DNA of 64,000 nt, taken from NCBI GenBank assembly GCA_026967495.1, contig CP114060.1:868001-932000 (forward strand). Reading direction: 5' to 3'. Of this stretch, positions 7,708 to 17,902 are shown one piece after another. The DNA is from Rouxiella badensis (GTDB taxonomy: Bacteria > Pseudomonadota > Gammaproteobacteria > Enterobacterales > Enterobacteriaceae). The stretch's first letter is position 1. Each line of letters starts with the position of its first letter. Position numbers and translations under genes: made by a program. Below the pieces are notes generated by a model. It was not told the DNA's origin, searched no databases, and was given only the letters and a program-made list of their open reading frames with translations.

Positions 7708-9103
7708 GTGTCACTTTCGCTTTGGCAGCAGTGTCTTGCCAGATTGCAGGATGAGTTACCTGCCACAGAATTCAGTATGTGGATACGCCCTTTGCAGGCG
7801 GAATTGAGTGACAACACCTTGGCGCTGTATGCGCCAAACCGGTTTGTCCTCGATTGGGTGCGTGACAAATACTTAAACAACATTAACGGTCTGTTGAACG
7901 ATTTTTGTGGCACGGATGCGCCTTTGTTACGTTTTGAGGTGGGCAGCAAGCCACTTGTTCAGCGCGTTAACGAAACCGTTGCCGCCGCCGTCAGTTCTCC
8001 GGTCGCGGCCAGAACTGCCCCGCGCGCGGCTCCTACGCGCCCTAGCTGGGACAGTTCACCTGCTCAGCCCGAGCTGTCTTATCGCTCTAACGTCAATCCA
8101 AAGCATACTTTCGATAACTTCGTCGAAGGTAAATCTAACCAACTGGCCCGTGCTGCGGCTCGTCAGGTGGCAGATAATCCGGGTGGCGCTTATAACCCAT
8201 TGTTTTTATACGGCGGAACCGGTCTCGGTAAAACGCACTTGCTGCACGCTGTGGGCAACGGCATTATGGCGCGCAAAGCCAATGCCAAAGTGGTTTACAT
8301 GCATTCCGAGCGTTTCGTGCAGGATATGGTGAAAGCCCTGCAAAACAATGCCATTGAAGAATTTAAGCGTTATTACCGCTCGGTCGATGCGTTACTTATC
8401 GATGACATTCAATTTTTTGCCAACAAAGAGCGTTCTCAGGAAGAGTTTTTCCATACCTTTAACGCCCTGCTCGAAGGCAATCAGCAGATCATTTTGACCT
8501 CGGACCGTTATCCTAAAGAGATTAACGGCGTCGAAGACCGTCTGAAATCCCGCTTTGGCTGGGGTTTGACCGTCGCGATTGAGCCGCCAGAGCTCGAAAC
8601 GCGTGTGGCGATTTTAATGAAAAAGGCCGACGAGAATGACATCCGTCTGCCCGGCGAGGTGGCGTTCTTTATCGCCAAGCGTCTGCGTTCCAACGTGCGT
8701 GAGTCTCGAGGGCGCGCTGAACCGCGTTATCGCCAACGCCAACTTTACCGGCCGCGCCATCACCATCGACTTCGTGCGTGAGGCGCTGCGTGACCTGCTT
8801 GCTCTGCAAGAGAAGCTGGTCACCATTGATAATATTCAGAAAACGGTCGCCGAGTATTATAAGATTAAGGTCGCTGACCTGCTCTCCAAACGGCGTTCCC
8901 GTTCGGTTGCCCGACCGCGTCAGATGGCGATGGCGCTGGCAAAAGAGCTCACCAACCACAGCCTGCCAGAAATCGGCGATGCGTTCGGTGGTCGTGACCA
9001 TACCACGGTGTTGCACGCCTGCCGTAAAATCGAGCAGCTGCGTGAAGAAAGCCATGACATCAAAGAAGATTTCTCTAACTTAATCAGGACACTCTCCTCC
9101 TAG
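7708..9103 (+). CDS. dnaA: Chromosomal replication initiator DnaA (frameshifted in this sequence)
   Basis: With one extra T at 8704 removed, this is a 464-residue DnaA, the AAA+ protein that opens oriC. The start is the GTG at 7708, giving [19 protein letters not shown] as in E. coli. Domain I is followed by a Pro/Ala linker. The AAA+ domain has Walker [10 protein letters not shown] and Walker B LLIDDIQF, and the C-terminal domain IV has the signature [15 protein letters not shown]. The extra base turns a GAGCTC site (codons ...REL-EGAL...) into GAGTCTC. dnaA is essential, so I treat the shift as a sequence error. dnaN follows after 4 bases. Confidence 0.95.
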
Positions 9104-9107
9104 CGCT

Positions 9108-10208
9108 ATGAAATTTATTGTTGAACGTGAGCATTTGCTGAAACCACTGCAACAGGTCAGTAGCCCACTGGGTGGACGACCAACGCTGCCAATTCTGGGT
9201 AACCTGTTGTTGCAGGTTACGGAAGGCGCGTTATTGCTAACGGGGACAGATCTTGAAATGGAGATGGTCGCCAAAGTTGCGCTGTCTCAGCCTCATGACG
9301 TGGGTGCAACGACTGTCCCTGCGCGTAAATTCTTTGATATCTGCCGTGGCTTGCCAGAAGGCGCAGAGATAGCCGTGACCCTCGAAAGCGACCGTATGCT
9401 GGTTCGCTCCGGGCGCAGCCGCTTCTCGCTGTCTACGCTGCCGGCGAGCGACTTCCCGAACCTTGACGACTGGCAGAGCGAGGTAGAATTTACCCTGCCG
9501 CAGGCGACGTTAAAACGCCTGATCGAAGCGACCCAGTTCTCGATGGCGCATCAGGACGTTCGCTATTACCTGAACGGAATGCTTTTTGAGACCGAAGGTG
9601 AAGAGCTGCGTACCGTCGCGACCGACGGACACCGTTTGGCGGTGTGCTCAATGCCTATCGGCCAGTCTTTGCCGTCGCACTCGGTTATTGTCCCGCGCAA
9701 AGGCGTGATGGAATTGGTCCGCCTGCTCGACGGCGGCGATACCCTGCTGCAACTGCAAATCGGTAGCAATAATATCCGCGCGCACGTCGGTGATTTCATC
9801 TTCACCTCCAAGCTGGTTGATGGACGTTTCCCTGATTATCGTCGCGTGTTGCCTAAGAATCCTGACAAAACGCTGCAAGCCGGCTGTGACCTGCTCAAGC
9901 AGGCGTTTGCCCGTGCGGCCATTCTTTCCAACGAAAAATTCCGCGGTGTGCGTCTGTATCTCAGCCAGAATCAGCTGAAGATCACCGCGAATAACCCAGA
10001 GCAGGAAGAGGCAGAGGAAATTCTCGACGTCGCTTACGACGGCACGGAAATGGAAATTGGCTTCAACGTCAGCTACGTGCTTGATGTTCTTAACGCCCTG
10101 AAATGTGAAGAGGTTCGCCTGTTACTGACCGACTCTGTTTCCAGCGTGCAGATTGAAGACGGTGCCAGTAAGGCCGCAGCCTATGTCGTCATGCCGATGA
10201 GACTTTAA
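9108..10208 (+). CDS. dnaN: DNA polymerase III subunit beta (sliding clamp)
   Basis: The 366-residue protein is the standard bacterial beta clamp, three similar domains that dimerise into a ring around DNA and hold polymerase III and other partners. It begins MKFIVEREHLLKPLQQVSS and ends in the partner-binding region YVVMPMRL. It lies 4 bases after dnaA, so it is translated from the dnaA mRNA. The gap to recF (162 bases) is longer than the almost direct junction seen in E. coli. Confidence 0.97.
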   Translation: MKFIVEREHLLKPLQQVSSPLGGRPTLPILGNLLLQVTEGALLLTGTDLEMEMVAKVALSQPHDVGATTVPARKFFDICRGLPEGAEIAVTLESDRMLVRSGRSRFSLSTLPASDFPNLDDWQSEVEFTLPQATLKRLIEATQFSMAHQDVRYYLNGMLFETEGEELRTVATDGHRLAVCSMPIGQSLPSHSVIVPRKGVMELVRLLDGGDTLLQLQIGSNNIRAHVGDFIFTSKLVDGRFPDYRRVLPKNPDKTLQAGCDLLKQAFARAAILSNEKFRGVRLYLSQNQLKITANNPEQEEAEEILDVAYDGTEMEIGFNVSYVLDVLNALKCEEVRLLLTDSVSSVQIEDGASKAAAYVVMPMRL

Positions 10209-10254
10209 GCGGGCTAGCTTAATGGCTATTTTGAAGTCGGGCAGTGCTCAGTTT

Positions 10255-10350
10255 TTTATGGCTAAGTCGGTCACGTACTTGTGTACGCTCCGGTTGCTGT
10301 GCGCTAGCCGTCTCCAAACTCGCTGCGACGCTAACGCCCTTGTGCGGTTG
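10255..10350. repeat. ERIC-like imperfect palindromic element between dnaN and recF
   Basis: The 162-base dnaN-recF gap holds an imperfect palindrome at 10270-10291 whose complement follows the pattern GGAGC-TACA-AAGTA-GTGAC, like the core of the ERIC intergenic repeat. It is followed by AACTCGCTGCGACGCTAACG-type flanking DNA. I saw no second copy in the window, so repeat status rests on resemblance alone. Confidence 0.45.
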
Positions 10351-10370
10351 ATGATGAAGAAAACTTTTTA

Positions 10371-11458
10371 ATGGCATTAACGCGATTACTGATTAAAGAT
10401 TTCCGCAACATCGAGGCGGCGGACTTAGCGCCTTCGCCCGGATTTAACTTCCTCGTGGGTCCCAACGGTAGCGGTAAAACAAGCGTGCTCGAGGCGGTGT
10501 ATACGCTTGGGCATGGCCGCGCCTTTCGCAGTTTGCAGGCGGGAAGGGTAATTCGTCACGAGCAGCCAGAATTTGTTCTGCATGGGCGCATTGACGAAGG
10601 CGGTGAGCGCGAGCTGAGCGTCGGATTGAGCAAAAGCCGTCAGGGCGACAGCAAGGTCAGAATCGACGGCAGCGACGGTCATAAGGTTTCTGAGCTGGCG
10701 CAAATGCTGCCGATGCAGCTGATCACGCCTGAAGGTTTTACATTACTGAACGGTGGTCCAAAATACCGCCGTGCATTTTTGGACTGGGGTTGTTTTCATC
10801 ACGATCCCGGTTTTTTATCGCCTGGAGCAACCTGCGTCGGTTACTCAAGCAGCGCAACGCCGCGCTGCGTCAGGTGAGTCGCTATGCGCAGATTCGCGCG
10901 TGGGATCAGGAGCTTATCCCACTGGCTGAGCGCATCAGCGAATGGCGGGCAGAGTACAGCCGGGCAATCGCCGCTGATATCAGCGCAACCTGTGCACAGT
11001 TTTTGCCCGAGTTTGCCCTGACCTTCTCTTTCCAGCGCGGCTGGGATAAGGAAAGCGATTATGGCGAACTGCTGGAGCGCCAGTTCGAGCGCGACAGAGC
11101 CTTGACTTACACAGCATCGGGTCCGCACAAAGCCGATTTTCGCATCCGTGCCGACGGCACGCCGGTGGAGGATTTACTCTCCCGTGGGCAGTTGAAACTG
11201 CTGATGTGTGCACTCCGATTAGCGCAGGGTGAGTTTCTCACCCGACAGAGCGGGCGGCGTTGCCTGTATCTTCTTGACGATTTTGCCTCCGAGCTGGATA
11301 CCGGTAAACGCCGGTTATTGGCCGATCGCCTCAAAGCCACCCAGGCCCAGGTTTTTGTCAGCGCAGTTAGCGCTGAACAAGTAACCGATATGGTGGGTGA
11401 AAAGGGCAAGATGTTCCGCGTGGAACAAGGTAAAATAGCCGTTCTATCACAGGACTAA
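10371..11458 (+). CDS. recF: DNA repair/recombination ATPase RecF (frameshifted in this sequence)
   Basis: Read through one missing T in the T6 run at 10811-10816, this gives a 362-residue RecF, the SMC-like ATPase of the RecFOR pathway that loads RecA at gapped DNA. Walker A GPNGSGKTS is at residues about 30-38, the signature LLSRGQLKLL is near 265, and Walker B YLLDDFASELD follows. After the shift the frame resumes with FIAWSNLRRLLKQRNAALR, as in E. coli. Homopolymer loss suggests a sequencing error. gyrB begins 20 bases downstream. Confidence 0.93.
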
Positions 11459-11477
11459 AAATGAGCGAGAAACGTTG

Positions 11478-13892
11478 ATGTCGAATTCTTATGACTCCTC
11501 AAGTATCAAGGTATTAAAAGGGCTGGACGCGGTGCGTAAGCGCCCCGGCATGTATATCGGCGATACCGATGACGGCACTGGTCTGCACCACATGGTATTC
11601 GAGGTTGTGGACAACGCTATCGACGAAGCCCTCGCTGGCCACTGTAAAGAGATTCTGGTTACGATTCATGCGGATAACTCCGTCTCCGTTCAGGATGATG
11701 GTCGTGGCATTCCAACCGGCATTCACGAAGAAGAAGGCATCTCTGCCGCAGAAGTCATCATGACTGTTCTTCACGCCGGCGGTAAATTTGACGATAACTC
11801 ATACAAAGTGTCCGGCGGCCTGCACGGCGTGGGTGTATCTGTTGTTAACGCCCTGTCTGAAAAGCTGGAGTTGGTTATCCGTCGTGAAGGTAAAGTTCAC
11901 GAACAAACCTACGTCCACGGCGAGCCTCAGAATCCACTGAAAGTCGTTGGCGAGACCGAGCTAACCGGAACAACCGTACGCTTCTGGCCGAGCTTCCAGA
12001 CCTTCACAAACCATACCGAATTCGAGTACGACATCCTGGCCAAGCGCCTGCGCGAGCTGTCGTTCCTGAACTCCGGCGTGGCTATCCGCCTGCACGACAA
12101 GCGTGATGACAAACAGGATCACTTCCACTACGAGGGCGGCATTAAGGCGTTCGTGGAATACCTGAATAAAAACAAGAATCCAATCCACCCGACCGTGTTC
12201 TATTTCTCTACCATGAAAGACGACATCGGCGTGGAAATTGCTCTGCAATGGAACGACGGTTTCCAGGAAAACATTTACTGCTTTACCAACAATATTCCAC
12301 AGCGTGACGGCGGGACTCACCTCGCCGGTTTCCGTGCGGCGATGACCCGTACCCTGAACGCGTACATGGATAAAGAAGGCTACAGCAAGAAATCCAAAAT
12401 CAGTGCCACCGGTGACGACGCCCGTGAAGGCCTGATCGCCGTTGTTTCTGTAAAAGTGCCGGATCCTAAGTTCTCTTCTCAGACCAAAGACAAGCTGGTG
12501 TCGTCAGAAGTGAAATCAGCGGTTGAAACCCTGATGAACGAAAAGCTGGTTGATTATCTGATGGAAAACCCGGGCGACGCGAAAATCGTTGTCGGCAAAA
12601 TCATCGATGCGGCTCGTGCGCGTGAAGCGGCACGTAAAGCCCGTGAAATGACGCGTCGTAAGGGCGCGTTGGATTTGGCCGGTCTGCCGGGCAAATTGGC
12701 TGACTGTCAGGAACGCGATCCGGCTCACTCCGAACTGTACCTGGTGGAAGGGGACTCAGCGGGCGGATCTGCGAAGCAGGGCCGTAACCGCAAGAATCAG
12801 GCCATTTTGCCGCTGAAAGGTAAAATCCTTAACGTCGAGAAAGCGCGTTTCGATAAAATGCTCTCTTCTCAGGAAGTCGCCACGCTGATTACGGCGTTGG
12901 GCTGCGGCATTGGCCGTGACGAATACAACCCGGACAAACTGCGCTATCACAGCATCATCATCATGACCGATGCCGACGTCGATGGTTCACACATCCGAAC
13001 TCTGCTGCTGACTTTCTTCTATCGTCAGATGCCTGAAATCGTTGAGCGCGGCCACATCTTTATCGCTCAGCCGCCGCTGTACAAGGTGAAAAAAGGTAAG
13101 CAGGAACAGTACATTAAAGATGACGAAGCGATGGATCAGTATCAAATCGCCATCGCAATGGACGGCGCAACGCTGCACACTAACGCCAGCGCACCTGCCT
13201 TGGCCGGTGAGCCGCTGGAGAAGCTGGTTGCCGAGCATTACGCGGTACAGAAAATGATTGGTCGTATGGAGCGTCGCTACCCGCGTGCGCTGTTGAACAA
13301 TCTGGTTTATCAGCCAACGCTGGAAGAAACTTCTCTGACCGATCGTGAAAAAGTGCAGCAGTGGATGGAAGAACTGGTCGTGTTGCTTAACGAAAAAGAG
13401 TCTCACGGCAGCAGCTACAGCGCTATCGTGCGTGAAAATCGTGAGCGTCAGATCTACGAACCGGTTCTGCGTATCCGTACTCACGGCGTTGATACTGATT
13501 ATGACCTCGATTTTGATTTCATCCACGGTGGTGAATACCGTAAGCTTTGTGCTCTGGGTCAGCAACTTCGCGGCCTGATCGAAGAAGATGCCTACATCGA
13601 GCGCGGCGAACGCCGTCAGCCGATTTCCACCTTCGAGCAAGCGCTGGAATGGCTGGTGAAAGAGTCCCGTCGCGGTCTGTCCGTACAGCGTTATAAAGGT
13701 CTGGGCGAAATGAACCCAGAACAGCTGTGGGAAACGACCATGGATCCTGATCAGCGTCGCATGCTGCGCGTGACCATCAAAGATGCTATCGCTGCCGATC
13801 AGCTGTTCACCACGCTGATGGGAGACGCCGTTGAACCACGCCGCGCTTTCATCGAAGAAAACGCCCTGAAAGCAGCGAATATCGATATCTAA
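11478..13892 (+). CDS. gyrB: DNA gyrase subunit B
   Basis: The 804-residue protein equals E. coli GyrB in length. GyrB hydrolyses ATP to drive negative supercoiling by the A2B2 gyrase. The GHKL ATPase domain has DNAIDEALAG and the G-rich lid GLHGVGVSVVNALS. The TOPRIM domain carries VEGDSAGGSAKQGR and the acidic DADVDGSHIRTLLL. The gamma-proteobacterial insert is present in the C-terminal part, as is the final QRYKGLGEMNPEQLWETTMD. The ATG at 11478 gives the usual SNSYDSSSI start. A terminator follows at 13920, so the dnaA-dnaN-recF-gyrB cluster ends here. Confidence 0.98.
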   Translation: MSNSYDSSSIKVLKGLDAVRKRPGMYIGDTDDGTGLHHMVFEVVDNAIDEALAGHCKEILVTIHADNSVSVQDDGRGIPTGIHEEEGISAAEVIMTVLHAGGKFDDNSYKVSGGLHGVGVSVVNALSEKLELVIRREGKVHEQTYVHGEPQNPLKVVGETELTGTTVRFWPSFQTFTNHTEFEYDILAKRLRELSFLNSGVAIRLHDKRDDKQDHFHYEGGIKAFVEYLNKNKNPIHPTVFYFSTMKDDIGVEIALQWNDGFQENIYCFTNNIPQRDGGTHLAGFRAAMTRTLNAYMDKEGYSKKSKISATGDDAREGLIAVVSVKVPDPKFSSQTKDKLVSSEVKSAVETLMNEKLVDYLMENPGDAKIVVGKIIDAARAREAARKAREMTRRKGALDLAGLPGKLADCQERDPAHSELYLVEGDSAGGSAKQGRNRKNQAILPLKGKILNVEKARFDKMLSSQEVATLITALGCGIGRDEYNPDKLRYHSIIIMTDADVDGSHIRTLLLTFFYRQMPEIVERGHIFIAQPPLYKVKKGKQEQYIKDDEAMDQYQIAIAMDGATLHTNASAPALAGEPLEKLVAEHYAVQKMIGRMERRYPRALLNNLVYQPTLEETSLTDREKVQQWMEELVVLLNEKESHGSSYSAIVRENRERQIYEPVLRIRTHGVDTDYDLDFDFIHGGEYRKLCALGQQLRGLIEEDAYIERGERRQPISTFEQALEWLVKESRRGLSVQRYKGLGEMNPEQLWETTMDPDQRRMLRVTIKDAIAADQLFTTLMGDAVEPRRAFIEENALKAANIDI

Positions 13893-13919
13893 TCGCTGAG
13901 TACAGCTGATAGTCTCTCT

Positions 13920-13950
13920 AAATCCGAAGTGGGAAACCATTTCGGATTTT
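13920..13950 (+). terminator. Rho-independent terminator after gyrB
   Basis: Two arms reading AATCCGAA and TTCGGATT (with inner TGG/CCA pairing) enclose a GAAA-type loop and are followed by seven Ts, 28 bases after the gyrB stop. Confidence 0.9.
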
Positions 13951-14038
13951 TTTGCCCGAGTTTCAGGATGTTCGAAACCATACAGGCGAGAAAACCCGCA
14001 TAAAGTATTATGTTAAATGGAAAGGGAGCCGTCTATTT

Positions 14039-17004
14039 ATGCCCAGGATTGTAGGGACGCAGTTACAGCAGATTCGAATTGAGAGTAAAGAAGTCAAAGG
14101 CAGGGATTTTTATACCTTTGCCGGAAAGTCGGAAAAGATCCTGATTCAAAACACCCAAAACGTGCCGATGCGGCCGTCGAGTTTTAGAGCTGAAAAGCGG
14201 ACTCGCGGTAAAGGTCCGGTTTTACTTGCGGCGCTAAGCCTCGGCGCTTTGGCTTACCTACCGCGAGCGAGCGCCGGGCCAGGCAATCAAGCGCTTATGG
14301 CTGAGAGCAAAACGCCTAAGGTAAAATACCCCACGAATTTCTCCCTCAAGCCCGCGTCTCACAGCACTCTTTTATTGCACCCACCGATAAAAAAATTTCT
14401 CTGCGGCCTCCCACATCAAAACCTTATCCCGTTGTTTCTAATAATTATTATACGGAAAAGTCTACACCATTGCAGAGAATGAAAAACGCCACCCGGCCTT
14501 CAATTGCGCTTTCATCGCCGTTGTTAAAAATCGATCGACTGTCGCCCCCTCCAGGGGAATCGACCAGGCCGCCTAATGCTAAACGTCGGGAGCAAGCGCA
14601 TTCCCGCAGGCTGCAACTGGACCGAGACGCCAAAGCGCAGCGCAACCGTGGCGATGAACAATATTGGACTCCCATTGTTGCCGAGCCTCCGGCCGAGGTT
14701 GCGACGCCATTACCTTCCTCTACTAACGCTACACGACCGCTATCGAATGCACTGCCGGGCCAATGGCAGAGGCCGTTGCAGGATATTTTAACTTTCCTGC
14801 ATGATTCTCCTCCACTTGGCTATGATTCACTGCCGGAGAATCGTCTGTTGTCTGCCAGAATACTTTTTCGTCACGAAGAGCAAGGTCAGTGGGCCGATGA
14901 GCCGTTATTGAACTATGTTAATGAGAAGCTTGATCCCGACGACGATGCCTATTACTTTCCGCTGGCCAGAAAAATAATCCGCCATGAATCCCTTCTGTAT
15001 TATGTTAAATACGAAGTGCTCAACTGGGATCTTAATCCCACCGCGCGCGATTTCGAGTCGCGCTTTTTAGAGGCTCACCTCAGCCGAGGGAAGGTTTTCA
15101 CCCCTGAGCAGGTCATCAAATTCTATAACAACCAGTTTATGCCGCGGCACAGTCGTCCTGCAGAGCCTTTCAAGAGCAGGGAAAAGCTCTGCAGCCTTGA
15201 AAAATATTATTCGCAGTTCAATGACTATCTTAAAAATCATGCGGTTGATGATTCAGTACGTGCGGTTGAGCAGACTGTTGCCTTTCAGCTAATCAGTCCT
15301 TTGGATCTTGAGCGGCCATTTACGCCGCTGTTTTCGCTCAGAACCGGGGCCTACCGCAGCGAGCTTTTGCCGCAGACGGCACAAAGGGTAGAAACGCTGA
15401 AACTTGGGGCTTTTATTTTCATTCTTCAAGGTGACTCGGGAAACGTTACGCCGCCAGCATGTGGGGCTTCGGTATTGCTGGTGGCGGATCTGAGCGAGGT
15501 ACTGACCGATACTCAGGTCGAGGCCATCGCCGGGCTTCAAAACGGAGGACGGGTTCCCCCGGAAAACCTTAAGGCACAATCCTTGCTCACGGCATTATGG
15601 CCGGACTACGCCGATATCGTGCCGGACGCACAGCAGATCATTGTCAGGTTTGATCGTGAGATTAAGCTCGGCATGGAGAAACCTACGCTGGGCGAAGCGT
15701 TGATACATATTCAGCATACGCAGGTGAAACGCTTTGTTGACGCCTGGCGAACGGAACACCTTGATCGCAGCCTTTTAGAGAAAATACTCTCTTTTGTGCC
15801 ATTTTTTGACGTCATTCAACGCAAGATTAATGACGCTGAATATCGTCCTACACTAAAAGAGTTGGCCTTCGATTTGTTCGATCTCGGTCTGGCGCTGCTG
15901 TCGCTCGGTATTCCAATGATTAAATTAGGCGCGTCCGGGATTAAAGCCGGATTGATGGCAATGAGAGCCGGGCGTACAGCGGGCCTGGCGGGCCAGATGC
16001 TGCAAAGGGCGATTCTGGTGGCAATAAAACCGGCGTTAAAAAAGCTGGTTAAGGCCAGCGGCAAAGAGATTGCCAGTTTTATGGTGCCGCCTTTCGATTT
16101 AATGCGCCTGCTGCACAGGCCGTTACGTAAAGGCGTTCGCAAACTCTATAAAACCTCCAAAACACGGAGGTTGCGGCGTTGCCCGCGTGCCATAGGGGGC
16201 GCCTGTGTCCCGAGAACTGAAAATATTTATGGCTTTGATAATGCAGAATGGGAAAGGTTAGTGACTGAACTGATCATGCATCCGTCTGCCTGGCGGGGCA
16301 ACACCCTTAGCCGCGGCTATCGCCATGATTACGTCAGGCGTTTTATGACGCTCTCGACCGACCAGAAAGAGGCGCTGCGCGGCTGGTCATTTGTGCCAAA
16401 ACAGAAAGAGTACCGAAACTACCCGCGCAAAAGAAGTTGGCCTTCGGGCAAAAGCAACCTGAATTTTTCGCTCAATCTGGCGCTGCTTAGCGGACATCCG
16501 AGTGCGCAGATGATGCGTACGTCACAGCATCTAAAAAGCGCCCTTAACGCCCTGCCGAAAATGCCCGAAAGACAAAGTCTGGTGCGGGTGGTGGATATCA
16601 CTGAGGAAAACATCAGCCAGTTCCGCGCCGGAGAAATCGTGACCAACTACCCGGCATTTATGTCGGCCTCTTCGAAGGGCAAGCTGGTGAATATTGCCTT
16701 GTCACAGGGGTGGATGTTTGACCCCAGTTGGCGGCTCAAGCATAACGCCGCGATTGCCATTTATTATATTGATGCCGATAGCAGTAAGCCCCTTATCAAC
16801 CGGCTCACCACGCAAGTTAATATGGAAGGGGAATATATCTTCGATCAGAAAAGCTTTTTCCGCATAGAGGCAATCACCCGGCTTTTTATGACTAGCCCAA
16901 CCCGTAGCTATAAGCAGGCCTATTTTATCAAGCTGCAGGAGGTTCCTTACGACAGCGCCTATTGGATTAAGAATATCTTTACCGGTGACGTTATCCGCTT
17001 TTAG
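14039..17004 (+). CDS. Large toxin-like protein with C-terminal R-S-E ADP-ribosyltransferase signature (one frameshift)
   Basis: Joining two frames across one missing base between 14320 and 14400 (A7 at 14389-14395 or C4 at 14329-14332) gives about 988 residues. The ATG at 14039 has AAGGGAG about 10 bases upstream. Residues 1-70 are basic, a hydrophobic segment with ASA follows (about 63-82), then a Pro-rich linker. The middle part has a phrase FVPFFDVIQRKIND and a long hydrophobic stretch (LGLALLSLGIPMIKLG) like the helical region of dermonecrotic-toxin relatives. The C-terminus has the three ADP-ribosyltransferase marks in order: Arg in LVRVV (about 850), FMSASS (about 876), and E-G-E before YIFDQKSFFRI (about 930-932). 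ExE is typical of arginine-directed enzymes. Target, secretion route and any immunity partner are not visible. It replaces yidB between gyrB and yidA. Confidence 0.65.
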
Positions 17005-17076
17005 CCTTTTTCTGCCTCGCTTTGAGATGCTGAAACGCGCTAGCATGGAAAAAATGACATTAACTCTGAGGACGCT

Positions 17077-17892
17077 ATGGCAATTGAATTGATCGCAATA
17101 GATATGGACGGAACGTTGCTCAATCCGCAGCATGAAATAACGCCCGCGGTAAAACAAGCCCTGACCGCGGCAATTAATAAAGGCGTGCAGGTTGTCCTGG
17201 CGACCGGAAGACCGCTTATCGGCATTCAGCGTTATCTTCAGGAGCTGAGTCTGCAAAAAGACGGATTTTATTGCATCTCCAACAATGGTGCGTTGGTTCA
17301 TCATGCAAAAGATGGCAGTATTTTCGCCGAAACAACGCTTAAATTCGATGATTTTGTCTATTTTGAAAAAATGGCGCGTGAGCTGAATGTTGGCTTCCAC
17401 GCTCTGTCACACAGCGACCTATACAGCACTAACCCCGATATCAGCCCTTATTCCGTGCATGAATCCTCAATAACCGGCATTCCACTGCGCTATCGCAGCG
17501 TGGATCAAATCGACCGCTCGCTGACCTTCCCGAAAGTGATGATGATTGACCATCCAGAGCGTTTGGATAAGGCCATCGCCGAGATCCCTGAAGAGGCGAA
17601 ATCACGCTACACCATCATGAAAAGCTCGCCTTATTATCTCGAGATCCTCGACAAGTCAGTGAATAAAGGTCAGGGCGTCAAGGTGTTAGCCGAGAAGCTG
17701 GGTATTCCTCGCGAAAATGTGATGACGCTGGGTGACCAGGAAAATGACATCGCGATGCTGAAATACGCCGGATTGGGCGTGGCGATGGGCAATGCGCTGG
17801 ACAGCGTCAAGGCGGTCAGTCAGTTTGTCACCAAAACCAACAGCGAAGACGGCGTGGCTTTCGCGGTTGAGAAGTTTGTACTGAACGATTAA
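17077..17892 (+). CDS. yidA: HAD-type sugar phosphatase YidA
   Basis: The 271-residue cytoplasmic protein belongs to the Cof/HAD-IIB phosphatases and matches E. coli YidA, which removes phosphate from sugar phosphates. Motif I is DMDGTLL (residues 8-14), motif II is the T of LATGRP, the conserved K lies in the NKGQGV region, and motif IV is GDQENDIAML. It sits downstream of gyrB as in E. coli, but after the inserted toxin-like gene. yidR follows after 10 bases. Confidence 0.95.
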   Translation: MAIELIAIDMDGTLLNPQHEITPAVKQALTAAINKGVQVVLATGRPLIGIQRYLQELSLQKDGFYCISNNGALVHHAKDGSIFAETTLKFDDFVYFEKMARELNVGFHALSHSDLYSTNPDISPYSVHESSITGIPLRYRSVDQIDRSLTFPKVMMIDHPERLDKAIAEIPEEAKSRYTIMKSSPYYLEILDKSVNKGQGVKVLAEKLGIPRENVMTLGDQENDIAMLKYAGLGVAMGNALDSVKAVSQFVTKTNSEDGVAFAVEKFVLND

Positions 17893-17902
17893 GGAAAATA
17901 AC

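Noticed and set aside
8700..8710. Programmed frameshift in dnaA
   Set aside because: The full-length product needs one base removed, there is no slippery sequence, and the same GAG[N]CYC event recurs in unrelated genes. An error is far more likely.
12987..13940. Long open frame on the minus strand inside gyrB
   Set aside because: It lies wholly antisense to the intact gyrB gene and has no ribosome site or family features. High GC at third positions of gyrB keeps the opposite frame open.
13952..14038. Earlier start for the ADP-ribosyltransferase-like protein
   Set aside because: The upstream part overlaps the region just after the gyrB terminator and has no ribosome site, whereas ATG 14039 has AAGGGAG at a good distance.
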